Assembly (NCBI RefSeq): GCF_030929555.1
Contig: NZ_JAVFVT010000017.1
Location: forward strand, 1 to 64,000
Origin: Paenibacillus sp. LHD-117
GTDB lineage: Bacteria; Bacillota; Bacilli; Paenibacillales; Paenibacillaceae
Direction of reading: 5' to 3'
DNA length: 64,000 bases
Shown: positions 45,944-55,269 of the stretch, in pieces
How positions within the stretch are numbered: the first letter of the stretch is position 1
How the letters are laid out: each line of letters opens with the position of its first letter
Made by a program: the position numbers and the translations under genes
Notes under the pieces: generated by a model
What the model saw: only the letters and a program-made list of their open reading frames with translations
Told to the model about the DNA's origin: nothing
The model's database searches: none

Positions 45944-46882
45944 CTACTTCACCTGCAGCATGCGCTCGAGCGACAAGCGGGCTTGCTCCGCGACATGCGG
46001 CGGCACGTAAATTTGAGGCTGCATCGTCTCCAGGCATTTGACGAGCTTCTTCAAATTATTGACCTTCATGTTCGGGCAGACCAAATATTTGGATGCGAAA
46101 TGGAACGTCTTGTTCGGGCTGTCCAGACGAAGCTGGTAGCCGGTTCCGTCTTCCGTGCCGACGATAAACTCTTGGCAATCGGATTCCTTGCAATATTTGA
46201 TGATCGCGGTCGTGCTGCCGACGAAATCGCCTAATTCCACGACTTCCGGACGGCATTCCGGATGCACGACGAACTGCGCGTTTGGATACTTCGCCTTCAT
46301 CTCTTCTACGTCTTTGACGGTGAGCATGTCGTGCGTGTTGCAGTATCCTTCCCAAATAATCATTTTTTTGTCGGTGTTCTGCTGTACGTAATGGCCCAGG
46401 TTCTTGTCCGGCACCCAGATGACTTCGTCGCCTTCGACCGAGTTGACGACCTTGACGGCATTGGCCGACGTGCAGCAAATATCCGTCTCCGCTTTGATCT
46501 CGGCCGACGAGTTAATGTAAGTGACGACTGTTGCGTTCGGGTGCTGCGCTTTTAGCTTGCGAAGACCATCGACGTTAACCATGTCCGCCATCGGGCAGCC
46601 CGCGCGTTCGTCCGGAATGATGACCGTTTTGTTCGGCGCCAATATTTTCGCGCTTTCGCCCATGAAGTGAACGCCGCAGAATACGATAACATCGGCATCC
46701 GTCTGCGCGGCCTTCTGCGCCAGCAGGAACGAGTCCCCGCGGAAGTCCGCTACCTCTTGAATTTCGTCGCGTTGATAATAATGAGCAAGAATGATGGCGT
46801 TGCGTTCCTTCTTCAATTGCATCAGCCGTTCGCGCAGCTCGCGGTTCTGTTCCGCCTTGCGCTCAAGTGCCAGTGCTTCCAC
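45944..46882 (-). CDS. nadA: Quinolinate synthase
   Basis: 312 residues from a GTG at 46882 with GAGGAGAGG upstream; the longer frame has no ribosome site. Residues 30-45 (ILAHYYQRDEIQEVAD) bind substrate. Cys96 (RAGCPMAD), Cys181 (EGYCNTHDML) and Cys269 (LVCPNMK) are spaced 85 and 88, like the [4Fe-4S] ligands of known NadA proteins. Condenses iminoaspartate with dihydroxyacetone phosphate. First gene of nadABC. Confidence 0.93.
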   Translation of the reverse strand: MEALALERKAEQNRELRERLMQLKKERNAIILAHYYQRDEIQEVADFRGDSFLLAQKAAQTDADVIVFCGVHFMGESAKILAPNKTVIIPDERAGCPMADMVNVDGLRKLKAQHPNATVVTYINSSAEIKAETDICCTSANAVKVVNSVEGDEVIWVPDKNLGHYVQQNTDKKMIIWEGYCNTHDMLTVKDVEEMKAKYPNAQFVVHPECRPEVVELGDFVGSTTAIIKYCKESDCQEFIVGTEDGTGYQLRLDSPNKTFHFASKYLVCPNMKVNNLKKLVKCLETMQPQIYVPPHVAEQARLSLERMLQVK

Positions 46883-47229
46883 GATAGATCCTCTCCTCTT
46901 ATGAGGGATGAGTACTTTCGGCAGCTCGTTGCCGAAGTTTGCCGAAGTCTCATTCCGTCCCGTTATGCCTAATCCGGCAGCCGCGTTGCATGCCATGAAA
47001 CTAAAGCTGCTTCACGTCACCGACTTTGTGAATTGATGCACAAACTAAGGGATTCGATTACCTTTAGTTTGACCAAAAGCATGGTTTTCAAAAGAAACGG
47101 ACGCTTGCGGTATATTCCTGCGTTGGGCATCTCTCTCTTCCCGACCAGAGCTCGCCTGCGCTCGCCTTGCGTTGACCCTCAATGCAATGACCTTAGACAG
47201 CCGTAAGAACGGTTGTTTAATTAATGTTT
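46883..47229 (-). promoter_or_regulatory. Long leader of the nadABC operon
   Basis: About 345 transcribed bases lie between the predicted promoter and the nadA start. No gene is seen. ACTAAAGG and related complementary blocks (CTTTAGTTT at 47070-47080 against AAACTAAAG at about 46997-47006) could form a structure. I do not recognise a known riboswitch. A long leader leaves room for RNA-level control, but this is speculative. Confidence 0.4.
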
Positions 47230-47258
47230 AATTTACACTTGACAGAGGGGTCTGTCAA
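47230..47258 (-). promoter_or_regulatory. Promoter and palindromic operator for nadABC
   Basis: On the minus strand TTGACA (47253-47258) and TAAATT (47230-47235) are spaced by 17 bases. The perfect palindrome TTGACAGA-CCCC-TCTGTCAA (47239-47258) covers the -35 box and spacer, the place for a repressor. Nicotinate-responsive NiaR repressors control nad genes in Bacillota and would fit, but binding is inferred from position only. Confidence 0.6.
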
Positions 47259-47411
47259 TGGAGTATTCATCATGATCGCACATAATTTCTTAGTATTTTT
47301 CTGATGGGAATCGTTCTCATATTCATCCTTCGGTCGATGGGCGTGAGCAGCATTTTGCGAAGCAGCATAGCAAATAGAAAAAGCCTGCCTCGTAGGTAAG
47401 CTTCAATTATT

Positions 47412-47443
47412 AAAAAACCAGACCGGAGCTGACTCCGGTCTGG
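47412..47443 (-). terminator. Terminator of the nucleoside transporter operon
   Basis: On the minus strand CCAGACCGGAG, TCAG, CTCCGGTCTGG form a perfect 11-bp stem followed by six T. It lies 21 bases after the last permease gene. Confidence 0.94.
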
Positions 47444-47463
47444 CCTGTTTCGTTAGGTCTATG

Positions 47464-48417
47464 TCACCTGCGAGCCGGATCGTACGGCTGTCCGAGCGCC
47501 GAGGGGGCGCTTGAGCGGCCAACTGCCGCCGCGAGGACGATCAAAGTCAACACGTAAGGGAGCATATAGAACACTTCAGTCGGAATGTCCTTCGACCAGT
47601 CGAACAACTGGGCGAAGTTGCGAATCGCTTGCGCAAAGCCGAAGAAAATCGCGGCGCCCGCGAGGCCAAGCGGATTCCACTTGCCGAAGATCAGCGCCGC
47701 CAGCGCGATGAAGCCCTGGCCCGAGATCGTGTTGTGCGCGAAGCTGCTTGTCGTCGTCAGCGTAATCGTCGCTCCGCCGAGACCCGCCAGCGCGCCGCTG
47801 AGCATAACGCCTATGTAGCGGTATTTGGCCACGCTGATGCCCACAGTATCGGCCGAGCTAGGATGCTCGCCTACCGCGCGAAGGCGCAGGCCGAACGGCG
47901 TCTTGAACAACACGAAGTAGCTCACAATGACCAAAATAATAACGATGTATGTCGTCGGATACGCATGGAAGATGCCTTCCCCGATGACCGGGATGTCCGA
48001 GAGGAACGGGATGGACACCTTCGAGAACACATCCGACAGCTGCGGCGTCTGCGCCGACCCGTCATACAGGCTGCGCGTGAAGTAGATCGCGATGCCGAGC
48101 GCCAGGATGTTGATGACGACGCCGACGACCGTCTGATCCGACTTGAACGTAATGGTCGCCACCGCATGCAGCAGCGAGAACAAGACGCCGTAGACGACGG
48201 CGGCGATCAGACCAAGCCAAGGAGAACCGCCGCCGAAGCCGGCTTCCGATGCCGAATGCGTGGCGACGGCCGCAGCGAACGCACCGGACACCATGAGGCC
48301 CTCAAGACCGATGTTCACGACGCCGGAGCGTTCCGAGAACATGCCGCCAAGCGCGGCGAAGATAAGCGCGGTGGAGAACACCAGCGTCGTATTGATTAGT
48401 TGGCCAAGTACTTCCAT
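47464..48417 (-). CDS. Nucleoside ABC transporter permease (NupQ/YufQ-like)
   Basis: 317 residues with about eight to ten membrane helices. FSERSGVVNIGLEGLMVSGAF, GVVINILALGIAIY, GLRLRAVGEHPSSADTVGIS and GQGFIALAALIFGKWNPLG are typical of the BPL permease family that pairs with BMP binding proteins. One of two permeases; its start is one base after the other's stop codon. Confidence 0.92.
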   Translation of the reverse strand: MEVLGQLINTTLVFSTALIFAALGGMFSERSGVVNIGLEGLMVSGAFAAAVATHSASEAGFGGGSPWLGLIAAVVYGVLFSLLHAVATITFKSDQTVVGVVINILALGIAIYFTRSLYDGSAQTPQLSDVFSKVSIPFLSDIPVIGEGIFHAYPTTYIVIILVIVSYFVLFKTPFGLRLRAVGEHPSSADTVGISVAKYRYIGVMLSGALAGLGGATITLTTTSSFAHNTISGQGFIALAALIFGKWNPLGLAGAAIFFGFAQAIRNFAQLFDWSKDIPTEVFYMLPYVLTLIVLAAAVGRSSAPSALGQPYDPARR

Positions 48418-48418
48418 G

Positions 48419-49504
48419 TTAAGCCGCCTCCTTCCGCTTGTCCGCCGCGCGCTTCAACATGAACGGCTTCAAAATAAACTTCACGATGCCGTGGGCCGCT
48501 ACGAAGAAGATGACCGAACCGATCACGATACGAACGATCTCCGAAGGCACGCCCGCGCCGAAGCTCATGCCGGCCGAGCCGTAGCTCAGGCCGCCGAACA
48601 GAATCGAAGCGAGCAGGACGCCTAGCGGCGTATTGCCGCCAAGCAGCGCGACCGCGATGCCGTCGAAGCCATAGCCCGGAGAAGCAGCCATAATCGTTTG
48701 GTTGCCGAATACGCCCAGCACCTCGAATACCCCGCCGAGGCCGGCGAACACGCCGCTGATCATCATCGATTTGACGATCGTGCGATTGACGTTCATCCCC
48801 GCGTAAAGAGCCGCGTCCGGATTATGGCCGACCGCGCGAAGCTCGTAGCCTTGTTTCGTACGCCAAAGAAGTACATAAAAGACCACAACGCCGATAAGAG
48901 CGAAAAGCGTGCCCCAGTGCATCCTCGCCTTATCCATCAGCTCGATAAGCCAGTCGATATGCATGAGCGCCGAATCATGAATCGGTCTCGACTTCTGCTG
49001 GCCGGGCTCGAGCAGGTAGTTCGTCACGATATAATTCGCCAAGTAAAGCGCCGTCCAGTTGAGCATGATGGACGAGATGACCTCGTTCACGCCCCGCGTC
49101 GCTTTCAGGAAGCCGACTAAGCCGGCCCATAAGCCGCCGAACAATGCGCCCGTAACGATCGCAAGCGGGCCGTGGATGTACCACGGCATTTCGAACAATA
49201 CGCCGACCAGCGTCGCTCCGGTCATGCCCATGACGAATTGTCCTTCGACTCCGATGTTAAATAATCCCGTCCGGAACGCGAAGGCGACCGCGATGCCGGT
49301 GAAGATCAGCGGCGTGACCGCCCGGATCGTCTCGCCCATATGGTACGAGCTGCCGAACAGTCTCTCGAAGAGCGAGGAGTAAGCCACGATCGGATTGTAG
49401 CCGCCCGCGAGCATCGCGATCGCGCCGATAATCAAACCGAGGATAATCGAGACAAGCGGAACGAGAAGCGATGATTTGTTGAATATTTTTTTGGCCGTGT
49501 CCAT
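48419..49504 (-). CDS. Nucleoside ABC transporter permease (NupP/YufP-like)
   Basis: 361 residues, about ten membrane helices. FRTGLFNIGVEGQFVMGMTGA, TRGVNEVISSIMLNW, GYELRAVGHNPDAALYAGMN and GYGFDGIAVALLGGNTPLGVLL mark the first permease of the pair. Forms a heterodimer channel with the following gene product. Confidence 0.92.
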   Translation of the reverse strand: MDTAKKIFNKSSLLVPLVSIILGLIIGAIAMLAGGYNPIVAYSSLFERLFGSSYHMGETIRAVTPLIFTGIAVAFAFRTGLFNIGVEGQFVMGMTGATLVGVLFEMPWYIHGPLAIVTGALFGGLWAGLVGFLKATRGVNEVISSIMLNWTALYLANYIVTNYLLEPGQQKSRPIHDSALMHIDWLIELMDKARMHWGTLFALIGVVVFYVLLWRTKQGYELRAVGHNPDAALYAGMNVNRTIVKSMMISGVFAGLGGVFEVLGVFGNQTIMAASPGYGFDGIAVALLGGNTPLGVLLASILFGGLSYGSAGMSFGAGVPSEIVRIVIGSVIFFVAAHGIVKFILKPFMLKRAADKRKEAA

Positions 49505-49510
49505 CTGCTG

Positions 49511-51058
49511 CTAGCTCCTTCCCTGAGCCGTCGCGGCGGCGTCTTCGGTATTCCCTGCCATGAGCAAGCCCAATTGCTCGTCGTCGCGATGATCGGCGTC
49601 CACTTCGCCGACCATCTTGCCTTCGTACATGACCGCGATCCGGTCCGACAGCGCATATAGCTCGTCCAGTTCGAAAGACACGAGCAGGATGGCCTTGCCT
49701 TGATTGCGGGCTTCTACGAGCCGCTTGTGCACGAATTCGATGGCGCCGATGTCGAGGCCCCGCGTCGGTTGAACCGCGATGAGAAGATCGGGATTCTTGT
49801 GCAGCTCGCGCCCGATGATCGCCTTCTGCTGATTGCCGCCCGACAGCGCCCGCGCCTCCGTATGTATGCCGGACAACCGAACGTCGAATTCGGTGACGAG
49901 CTCGCTCGCCAGCTTGTCCATCGCGCCGAAGTCAACGAACCCGTACCTGCCGAATTCCGGCTTAAAGTAAGTGCCGAGAATCATGTTCTCGCTGACGGAG
50001 AAATCCAGCACCAGACCATGCTTGTGACGGTCCTCAGGAATATGTCCGACCCCCGCCGTGGATATTTCGCGCGGCGAGCGGTTCGTCACGTCGGTGCCGT
50101 TCAGCTTCACGCTGCCTTCCTGCACCTTGCGCATGCCCGTAATGGCGTAGATCAACTCGCTCTGGCCATTGCCGTCCACTCCTGCGATGCCGAGGATCTC
50201 GCCGGCGCGTACCTGGAACGTCGTGCCGTCAAGCGCAGGCTTGCTCTGATCGCCTTTCATCCGCAGATCGTTGACGTCCAGCACGACCTCGCCCGGCTCG
50301 GCCTTTGTTTTCTCGACTTCGAACGTCACATCGCGGCCGACCATCAGCTCCGCAAGCTGCCTTTCGTTCGTTCCGGTTGTCGGAAGCGTCCGCACCACTT
50401 TCCCGCGGCGGATAACCGTGACCGTATTCGCAAGCGCCATAACTTCCTTCAGTTTATGCGTAATGATGATAATCGATTTGCCCTCTGCTGCGAGATTTCG
50501 AATGATTTCGATAAGTTCTTCGATCTCTTGCACGGTAAGCACGGCGGTCGGTTCGTCGAAAATCACGATTTCCGCGCCGCGATACAACGTTTTCAATATT
50601 TCTACCCGTTGCTGCATGCCAACCGTAATATTTTGAATCCGCACCTGCGGATCTACTTTCAGACCGTAACGCTCGGAAATATCCTTTACCTTCTGATTCG
50701 CGAGCTTATAATCAATCGTCATCCCTTTCTTCGGCTCATCGCCGAGCACGATGTTCTCGGCTACCGTGAAAGGTTGTACAAGCTTGAAATGCTGATGCAC
50801 CATGCCAATGCCGAGCTCAATTGCCTTGGAAGCGCCGTCAATCACGGTGCGTTCTCCATTGATCCAAATCTCGCCTTCATCCGGCTGATACAGCCCGAAC
50901 AAGATGTTCATGAGCGTCGATTTGCCTGCTCCGTTCTCGCCGAGCAACGCATGAATCTCGCCTTTCTTCAGCTCAAAGTTGATGGAATCGTTCGCCACCA
51001 GACCCGGAAATCGTTTCGTAATTCCCTTCAGTTGTACGACTGCCCCGCTCTGACCCAT
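49511..51058 (-). CDS. Nucleoside ABC transporter ATPase (NupO/YufO-like)
   Basis: 515 residues with two ABC domains. First: GENGAGKST (Walker A), VGMQQRVEILKTLYRGAE and IVIFDEPTAVLT. Second: GVDGNGQSEL, a degenerate Walker A lacking Lys, then LSGGNQQKAIIGREL and ILLVSFELDELYALS. The asymmetric pair is normal for the nucleoside/sugar class. Six bases from the permease. A hairpin separates it from the binding protein gene. Confidence 0.93.
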   Translation of the reverse strand: MGQSGAVVQLKGITKRFPGLVANDSINFELKKGEIHALLGENGAGKSTLMNILFGLYQPDEGEIWINGERTVIDGASKAIELGIGMVHQHFKLVQPFTVAENIVLGDEPKKGMTIDYKLANQKVKDISERYGLKVDPQVRIQNITVGMQQRVEILKTLYRGAEIVIFDEPTAVLTVQEIEELIEIIRNLAAEGKSIIIITHKLKEVMALANTVTVIRRGKVVRTLPTTGTNERQLAELMVGRDVTFEVEKTKAEPGEVVLDVNDLRMKGDQSKPALDGTTFQVRAGEILGIAGVDGNGQSELIYAITGMRKVQEGSVKLNGTDVTNRSPREISTAGVGHIPEDRHKHGLVLDFSVSENMILGTYFKPEFGRYGFVDFGAMDKLASELVTEFDVRLSGIHTEARALSGGNQQKAIIGRELHKNPDLLIAVQPTRGLDIGAIEFVHKRLVEARNQGKAILLVSFELDELYALSDRIAVMYEGKMVGEVDADHRDDEQLGLLMAGNTEDAAATAQGRS

Positions 51059-51108
51059 TCCTAATCACTCCCGGGATCAACATAATTTCCAAAATACAAA
51101 ACAGCACA

Positions 51109-51128
51109 AGACCGGCTCCCGCCGGTCT
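51109..51128 (-). terminator. Attenuator-like hairpin between binding protein and ATPase genes
   Basis: On the minus strand AGACCGGC, GGGA, GCCGGTCT form a perfect 8-bp stem; the following TGTGCTGTTTTG is only partly T-rich. Such sites after the binding-protein gene lower expression of the membrane parts relative to the abundant binding protein. Confidence 0.65.
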
Positions 51129-51178
51129 CGCTGCTTCGGATACAAGCTATGCTTTATCCTTATTCAACCTACTTATTC

Positions 51179-52225
51179 TTATTCAGTCGGAACGGTAATT
51201 TCACCGCTAATGATCTTGCCTTTGTATTCTTCCACTTTCTCGAGGACGTCTTTCGGAACGTTCTTCGTGGAAGTCTCAGGCAAACCTACTGCATCGTCCT
51301 TCAGGCCAAGCTCTTGCACTTTGCCACCTTCGAAGTTGCCCGCGATCAGGTCTTTGGATACTTTGTGAACCGCAGTTTCTACGCCCTTCATCATCGAAGT
51401 CAGCGTCACTTCGTCGCCGAACTCCAGCGATTGGTCTTTGTCTACGCCGATGACCCATACGTCTTCGCCGTTCTTCTTGCGGTCGGCCGCTTCGTTGAAT
51501 ACGCCGTTGCCCGTGCCGCCGGAAGCATGGAAGATGATGTCGATGCCGCTGTTGTACATCGTAGCCGCCGCGCTCTTGCCAAGGTCTGGCTTGTCGAACG
51601 CGCCCGTGTATACCACGTTTACTTTAATGTCTGGCTTAACCGCCTTAACGCCGGCAAGGAAACCAGCTTCGAAACGTTTGATAACCGGAATGTCCATGCC
51701 GCCTACGAAACCGATTTTGTCCGTTTTCGTCATCAAGCCGGCAACCACACCTACTAGGAAGGAGCCTTCATGCTCGGCGAACGTAACGGATGTCACGTTC
51801 GGCGCGTCGACAACCGCGTCGATAACCGCAAGCTTCGCGTCCGGATTCTCGGAAGCGACCTTCGTGATCGCGTCAGTGAACAGGAAGCCGATGCCCCAAG
51901 TGAGGTTGAAGCCTTCGCGAACGAAGTTATTCAAGTTCGGTTCCATGTCGGCTTCGCCTTTGGACTCCAGGAACTTTGTCTCGGCACCCGTCTCTGCCGT
52001 TACGCGCTGCAGAGCTTCCCAAGCGCTTTGGTTAAACGACTTATCGTTAACGCCGCCAACGTCCGTAACCATGCCGATCTTGAAGTCTTTGCCTGTTCCG
52101 TCGGACTCCACTTTCTCTCCGCCGTTGTTTGCGCCCGTGTTGTTGTTCTTGTCGGCTCCGCAGCCGGACAATACCAGCGAGATCGCCAGTACCAGCGTAA
52201 GCATAAAGCTAAACGTCTTTTTCAT
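51179..52225 (-). CDS. BMP-family nucleoside-binding lipoprotein (NupN/YufN-like)
   Basis: 348 residues from the ATG at 52225 (AAGGGGAG upstream; the longer frame is excluded). Lipoprotein signal with lipobox LVLSGC, so Cys21 or close to it is lipidated. BMP/PnrA-like substrate-binding fold: GKDFKIGMVTDVGGVNDKSF, FNQSAWEAL, FAEHEGSFLVGVVAGL, FVGGMDIPVIKRFEAGFLAG and SGGTGNGVFNEA. Binds purine nucleosides in characterised relatives. First gene of the transporter operon. Confidence 0.93.
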   Translation of the reverse strand: MKKTFSFMLTLVLAISLVLSGCGADKNNNTGANNGGEKVESDGTGKDFKIGMVTDVGGVNDKSFNQSAWEALQRVTAETGAETKFLESKGEADMEPNLNNFVREGFNLTWGIGFLFTDAITKVASENPDAKLAVIDAVVDAPNVTSVTFAEHEGSFLVGVVAGLMTKTDKIGFVGGMDIPVIKRFEAGFLAGVKAVKPDIKVNVVYTGAFDKPDLGKSAAATMYNSGIDIIFHASGGTGNGVFNEAADRKKNGEDVWVIGVDKDQSLEFGDEVTLTSMMKGVETAVHKVSKDLIAGNFEGGKVQELGLKDDAVGLPETSTKNVPKDVLEKVEEYKGKIISGEITVPTE

Positions 52226-52376
52226 GCCGCATTCTCCCCTTGTCAAATGAGTGATTTGTTTTGCAGCTTCATTATGTGTGTCTAACAGCTTTACCTTTAA
52301 GAAGTTGTTCAAGAAACCATGTTTGGCTGGTTGAACACGCCCTCTTAGTATTGCTGTTCCTTGCTGCTATTATTTC

Positions 52377-52404
52377 ATTATAGTTACAAAAAAATTTACG
52401 TCAA
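52377..52404 (-). promoter_or_regulatory. Promoter of the nucleoside transporter operon
   Basis: On the minus strand TTGACG (52399-52404) and a perfect TATAAT (52377-52382) are spaced by 16 bases, about 150 bases before the binding protein start. The rest of the 52226-52567 gap holds no gene; I see no purine riboswitch in the leader. Confidence 0.72.
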
Positions 52405-52505
52405 TCAAATTGTGTAAGATTCATTGACATCATCGCGAACCTTTATGTTAGCTATGTATTGAAGCTTTAACGCTTTAAAGAAGTTGGCCTCCCTACACAT
52501 CGAAA

Positions 52506-52536
52506 CGTCCCGCCGCTCCAAGCGGAGAGGCGGGAC
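52506..52536 (-). terminator. ftsH terminator-like hairpin
   Basis: On the minus strand CGTCCCGCC, an internal TCTCCGC/GCGGA part and GGCGGGACG form a long GC-rich stem, 32 bases past the ftsH stop. The tail is only GTTTCG, so it may need help or work mainly as a 3' stabiliser. Confidence 0.65.
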
Positions 52537-52567
52537 GAATCCATGTGCTATCGGTACAGCTTAATGA

Positions 52568-54559
52568 TTAAGATTTGTTGTTCGGATCATCGGAAGGATC
52601 TCCGCTTTCCGGCGTAGCCGGCTTCACTTCGGCTTCCTCCCGCGGCTGGATGCGCACTTTCACGTCGCCGATCTCGTCGATGATCGGCTCCGCCTTGGAC
52701 TCGGAAGGCGCCGCGCCTTCTCCGGCCTCCGTCAGATTGCCTTTCTCGATAAGCGACTTGATCTGGTCCATCTCCAGCGTTTCTTCCGTCAGCAGCGTGT
52801 TCGCGATCAGATGCATCTCTGCGCTCTTCTCGGTCAGCAGCTTCTTCGCGCGGTCGTAACAGCCGTTAATGATGGTTTGCATCTCTTGGTCGATCTCGTA
52901 AGCAATCGCATCCGAGTAATTCTGCTCGTGGCCGATGTCGCGTCCGAGGAATACTTGGCCTTGCGAGCTGCCGAACTGCATCGGACCAAGCCTGTCGCTC
53001 ATGCCGTATTCCATGATCATGCTGCGTACGATGCCGGTCGCTTGCTTGAAGTCGCTGTAAGCTCCCGTACCGATCTCGCCGATGTAGATTTCCTCGGCAA
53101 CGCGGCCAGCAAGCAGACCCGTTACTTTGTCCAGCAGCTCTTGCTTCGTCACGAGCATACGGTCTTCCTTCGGCAGCATGATGACGTATCCGCCTGCGCG
53201 TCCGCGCGGAATAATCGTAACCTTGTGAACCTGATCGGCGTGCTCCAAGAAGAAGCCTGCAATCGTATGGCCCGCCTCATGGTATGCCACGATCCGCTTC
53301 TCGCGTTCGCTAATGACGCGGCTTTTCTTCTCCGTGCCGACGATGACGCGGTCGATCGCGTCGTCGATGTCCTTCATGTTGATATCTTTTTTGTTGCGGC
53401 GCGCCGCCAATAGCGCCGCTTCGTTCAGCAGGTTCTCGAGGTCGGCGCCGCTGAAGCCGGTTGTACGCTTCGCGATCACATTCAGCTTCACGTCGCCGGT
53501 GAGCGGCTTGTTGCGCGAATGAACCTTCAGCACCGCTTCGCGGCCCTTTACATCCGGGCGGTCAACCGTAATCTGACGGTCGAATCGGCCTGGACGCAGA
53601 AGCGCAGGGTCTAGAATATCGGCACGGTTCGTCGCGGCGATAATGATGATGCCTTCGTTCGAGCCGAAGCCGTCCATCTCGACCAACATCTGGTTAAGCG
53701 TCTGCTCGCGCTCGTCGTGACCGCCGCCAAGTCCGGCGCCGCGCTGGCGGCCCACCGCGTCGATCTCGTCGATGAAGATAATGCATGGCGCGTTTTTCTT
53801 CGCGTTCTCGAACAGGTCGCGCACGCGGGATGCGCCGACGCCGACGAACATCTCCACGAAGTCGGAGCCCGAGATGCTGAAGAACGGTACGCCCGCTTCG
53901 CCCGCTACGGCGCGCGCAAGCAACGTTTTACCGGTACCCGGAGGACCGACAAGCAATACGCCCTTCGGAATGCGGGCGCCAACGAGATTGAACTTGCGAG
54001 GATCCTTCAGGAAGTCGACGACCTCCACCAGCTCCTGCTTCTCCTCGTCCGCCCCGGCCACGTCTTCGAACGTGACGCGTTTCTTCTCTTCGTTGTAGAG
54101 CTTCGCGCGGCTCTTGCCGAAGTTCATCACCTTGCCGCCGCCGCCTTGCGCCTGATTCATCAAGAAGAAGAACAGGACGAAGAGCAGGATGAACGGGATG
54201 ATCGAAGTGAGGAACGTTACCCAGAAGCTCGGCGTGTCCATCTCCTGGTTCGTTAGAGCGAACCCGTATTCCTTCTCCCATTCCCGGATCTGCGACTCCG
54301 CGCTGACGCCGGCCCTGGCCGTGAATTTCTCGCTTTCCACGCCCTCGGGGGTGTCTTTATATTTGCCCGTAATGTAGTAGGTCTGATTGTCGTACTTAAC
54401 AGTCAGCTCCTCTACATTGCCGGCTTCGATCTGAGCACGCAGCTCGTCATATCTTAACGGCTTGGTACTGTCACCCTGGCCGCTAATATATTGGAAAATG
54501 CCAACGGTAACCAAAAAGATGATCAAATAAAAACCAGTGTTTCGGATGATCCGATTCAT
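52568..54559 (-). CDS. ftsH: ATP-dependent zinc metalloprotease FtsH
   Basis: 663 residues. Two membrane helices (about 7-25 and 110-131) bracket an outside domain; the AAA module follows with [19 protein letters not shown] (Walker A) and [15 protein letters not shown] (Walker B), the SRH GRFDRQI, and the zinc site HEAGH in [13 protein letters not shown]. The tail after about residue 610 is acidic and disordered. Degrades membrane and regulatory proteins. Located between hpt and the transporter operon; in B. subtilis coaX follows. Confidence 0.97.
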   Translation of the reverse strand: MNRIIRNTGFYLIIFLVTVGIFQYISGQGDSTKPLRYDELRAQIEAGNVEELTVKYDNQTYYITGKYKDTPEGVESEKFTARAGVSAESQIREWEKEYGFALTNQEMDTPSFWVTFLTSIIPFILLFVLFFFLMNQAQGGGGKVMNFGKSRAKLYNEEKKRVTFEDVAGADEEKQELVEVVDFLKDPRKFNLVGARIPKGVLLVGPPGTGKTLLARAVAGEAGVPFFSISGSDFVEMFVGVGASRVRDLFENAKKNAPCIIFIDEIDAVGRQRGAGLGGGHDEREQTLNQMLVEMDGFGSNEGIIIIAATNRADILDPALLRPGRFDRQITVDRPDVKGREAVLKVHSRNKPLTGDVKLNVIAKRTTGFSGADLENLLNEAALLAARRNKKDINMKDIDDAIDRVIVGTEKKSRVISEREKRIVAYHEAGHTIAGFFLEHADQVHKVTIIPRGRAGGYVIMLPKEDRMLVTKQELLDKVTGLLAGRVAEEIYIGEIGTGAYSDFKQATGIVRSMIMEYGMSDRLGPMQFGSSQGQVFLGRDIGHEQNYSDAIAYEIDQEMQTIINGCYDRAKKLLTEKSAEMHLIANTLLTEETLEMDQIKSLIEKGNLTEAGEGAAPSESKAEPIIDEIGDVKVRIQPREEAEVKPATPESGDPSDDPNNKS

Positions 54560-54679
54560 CCCCTACCTCCTCTCAGACGCTTTAAATATTTTACCATAGC
54601 ATGAGTTTCCATCACAATAGAGCCGAAATCCAGCCTCATGCCGGGAATAAGGATGTTGAACATGCACTATAATGCGCGA

Positions 54680-55219
54680 TTATTTCTCGTATACTTCCGG
54701 CTTCAGAATGCCGATGTAAGGAAGGTTGCGGTATTTCTCCGCAAAATCGAGGCCATAACCCACGACGAACTCGTCCGGCAGCGTGAAGCCTTTGTAATCC
54801 GGCTGCAGATCCACCGTGCGGCGGGCTGGCTTGTCGAACAGGGTAACGACCGTTACGGATTTCGAGCCGCGGTGCTCGAGCACGTCGATCAGGTAGCTGA
54901 GCGTCAGCCCGCTGTCGATGATATCCTCCACGATGAGCACGTCGCGGCCCTCGACCGTTACGTCCAGGTCCTTAATGATCTTCACGACGCCGGACGACTT
55001 GGTCGAAGCTCCGTAGCTCGATACCGCCATGAAGTCGATCTCGAGCGGTACCGTAATGGTCTTGACCAGATCGGACATAAAAATAAATGCGCCTTTGAGA
55101 ACGCAAATAACGAGCGGATTGCGCCCCTCGAAGTCTACGCTCAGCCGCGCGCCTAACTCAGATACCTTTGCTTGAATCTGTTCTTCGCTGTATAGTACGT
55201 CTTTAATGTCGTTCTGCAA
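54680..55219 (-). CDS. hpt: Hypoxanthine phosphoribosyltransferase
   Basis: 179 residues, TTG start preceded by AGGGGG. PRPP motif [17 protein letters not shown], substrate loop [22 protein letters not shown], and [16 protein letters not shown]. Salvages hypoxanthine and guanine. Order tilS-hpt-ftsH is conserved across Bacillota. Confidence 0.96.
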   Translation of the reverse strand: MQNDIKDVLYSEEQIQAKVSELGARLSVDFEGRNPLVICVLKGAFIFMSDLVKTITVPLEIDFMAVSSYGASTKSSGVVKIIKDLDVTVEGRDVLIVEDIIDSGLTLSYLIDVLEHRGSKSVTVVTLFDKPARRTVDLQPDYKGFTLPDEFVVGYGLDFAEKYRNLPYIGILKPEVYEK

Positions 55220-55269
55220 AGTGAAATCCCCCTACGCTTTACCTATGTTTATGAATAGACCCTTGCTCC

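Noticed and set aside
49700..51064. 454-codon plus-strand open frame opposite the nucleoside transporter ATPase gene
   Set aside because: The minus strand has unambiguous ABC motifs; the plus frame gives no recognisable protein.
52226..52376. Purine riboswitch in the leader of the nucleoside transporter operon
   Set aside because: The conserved purine aptamer loop sequences were not found on the transcribed strand.
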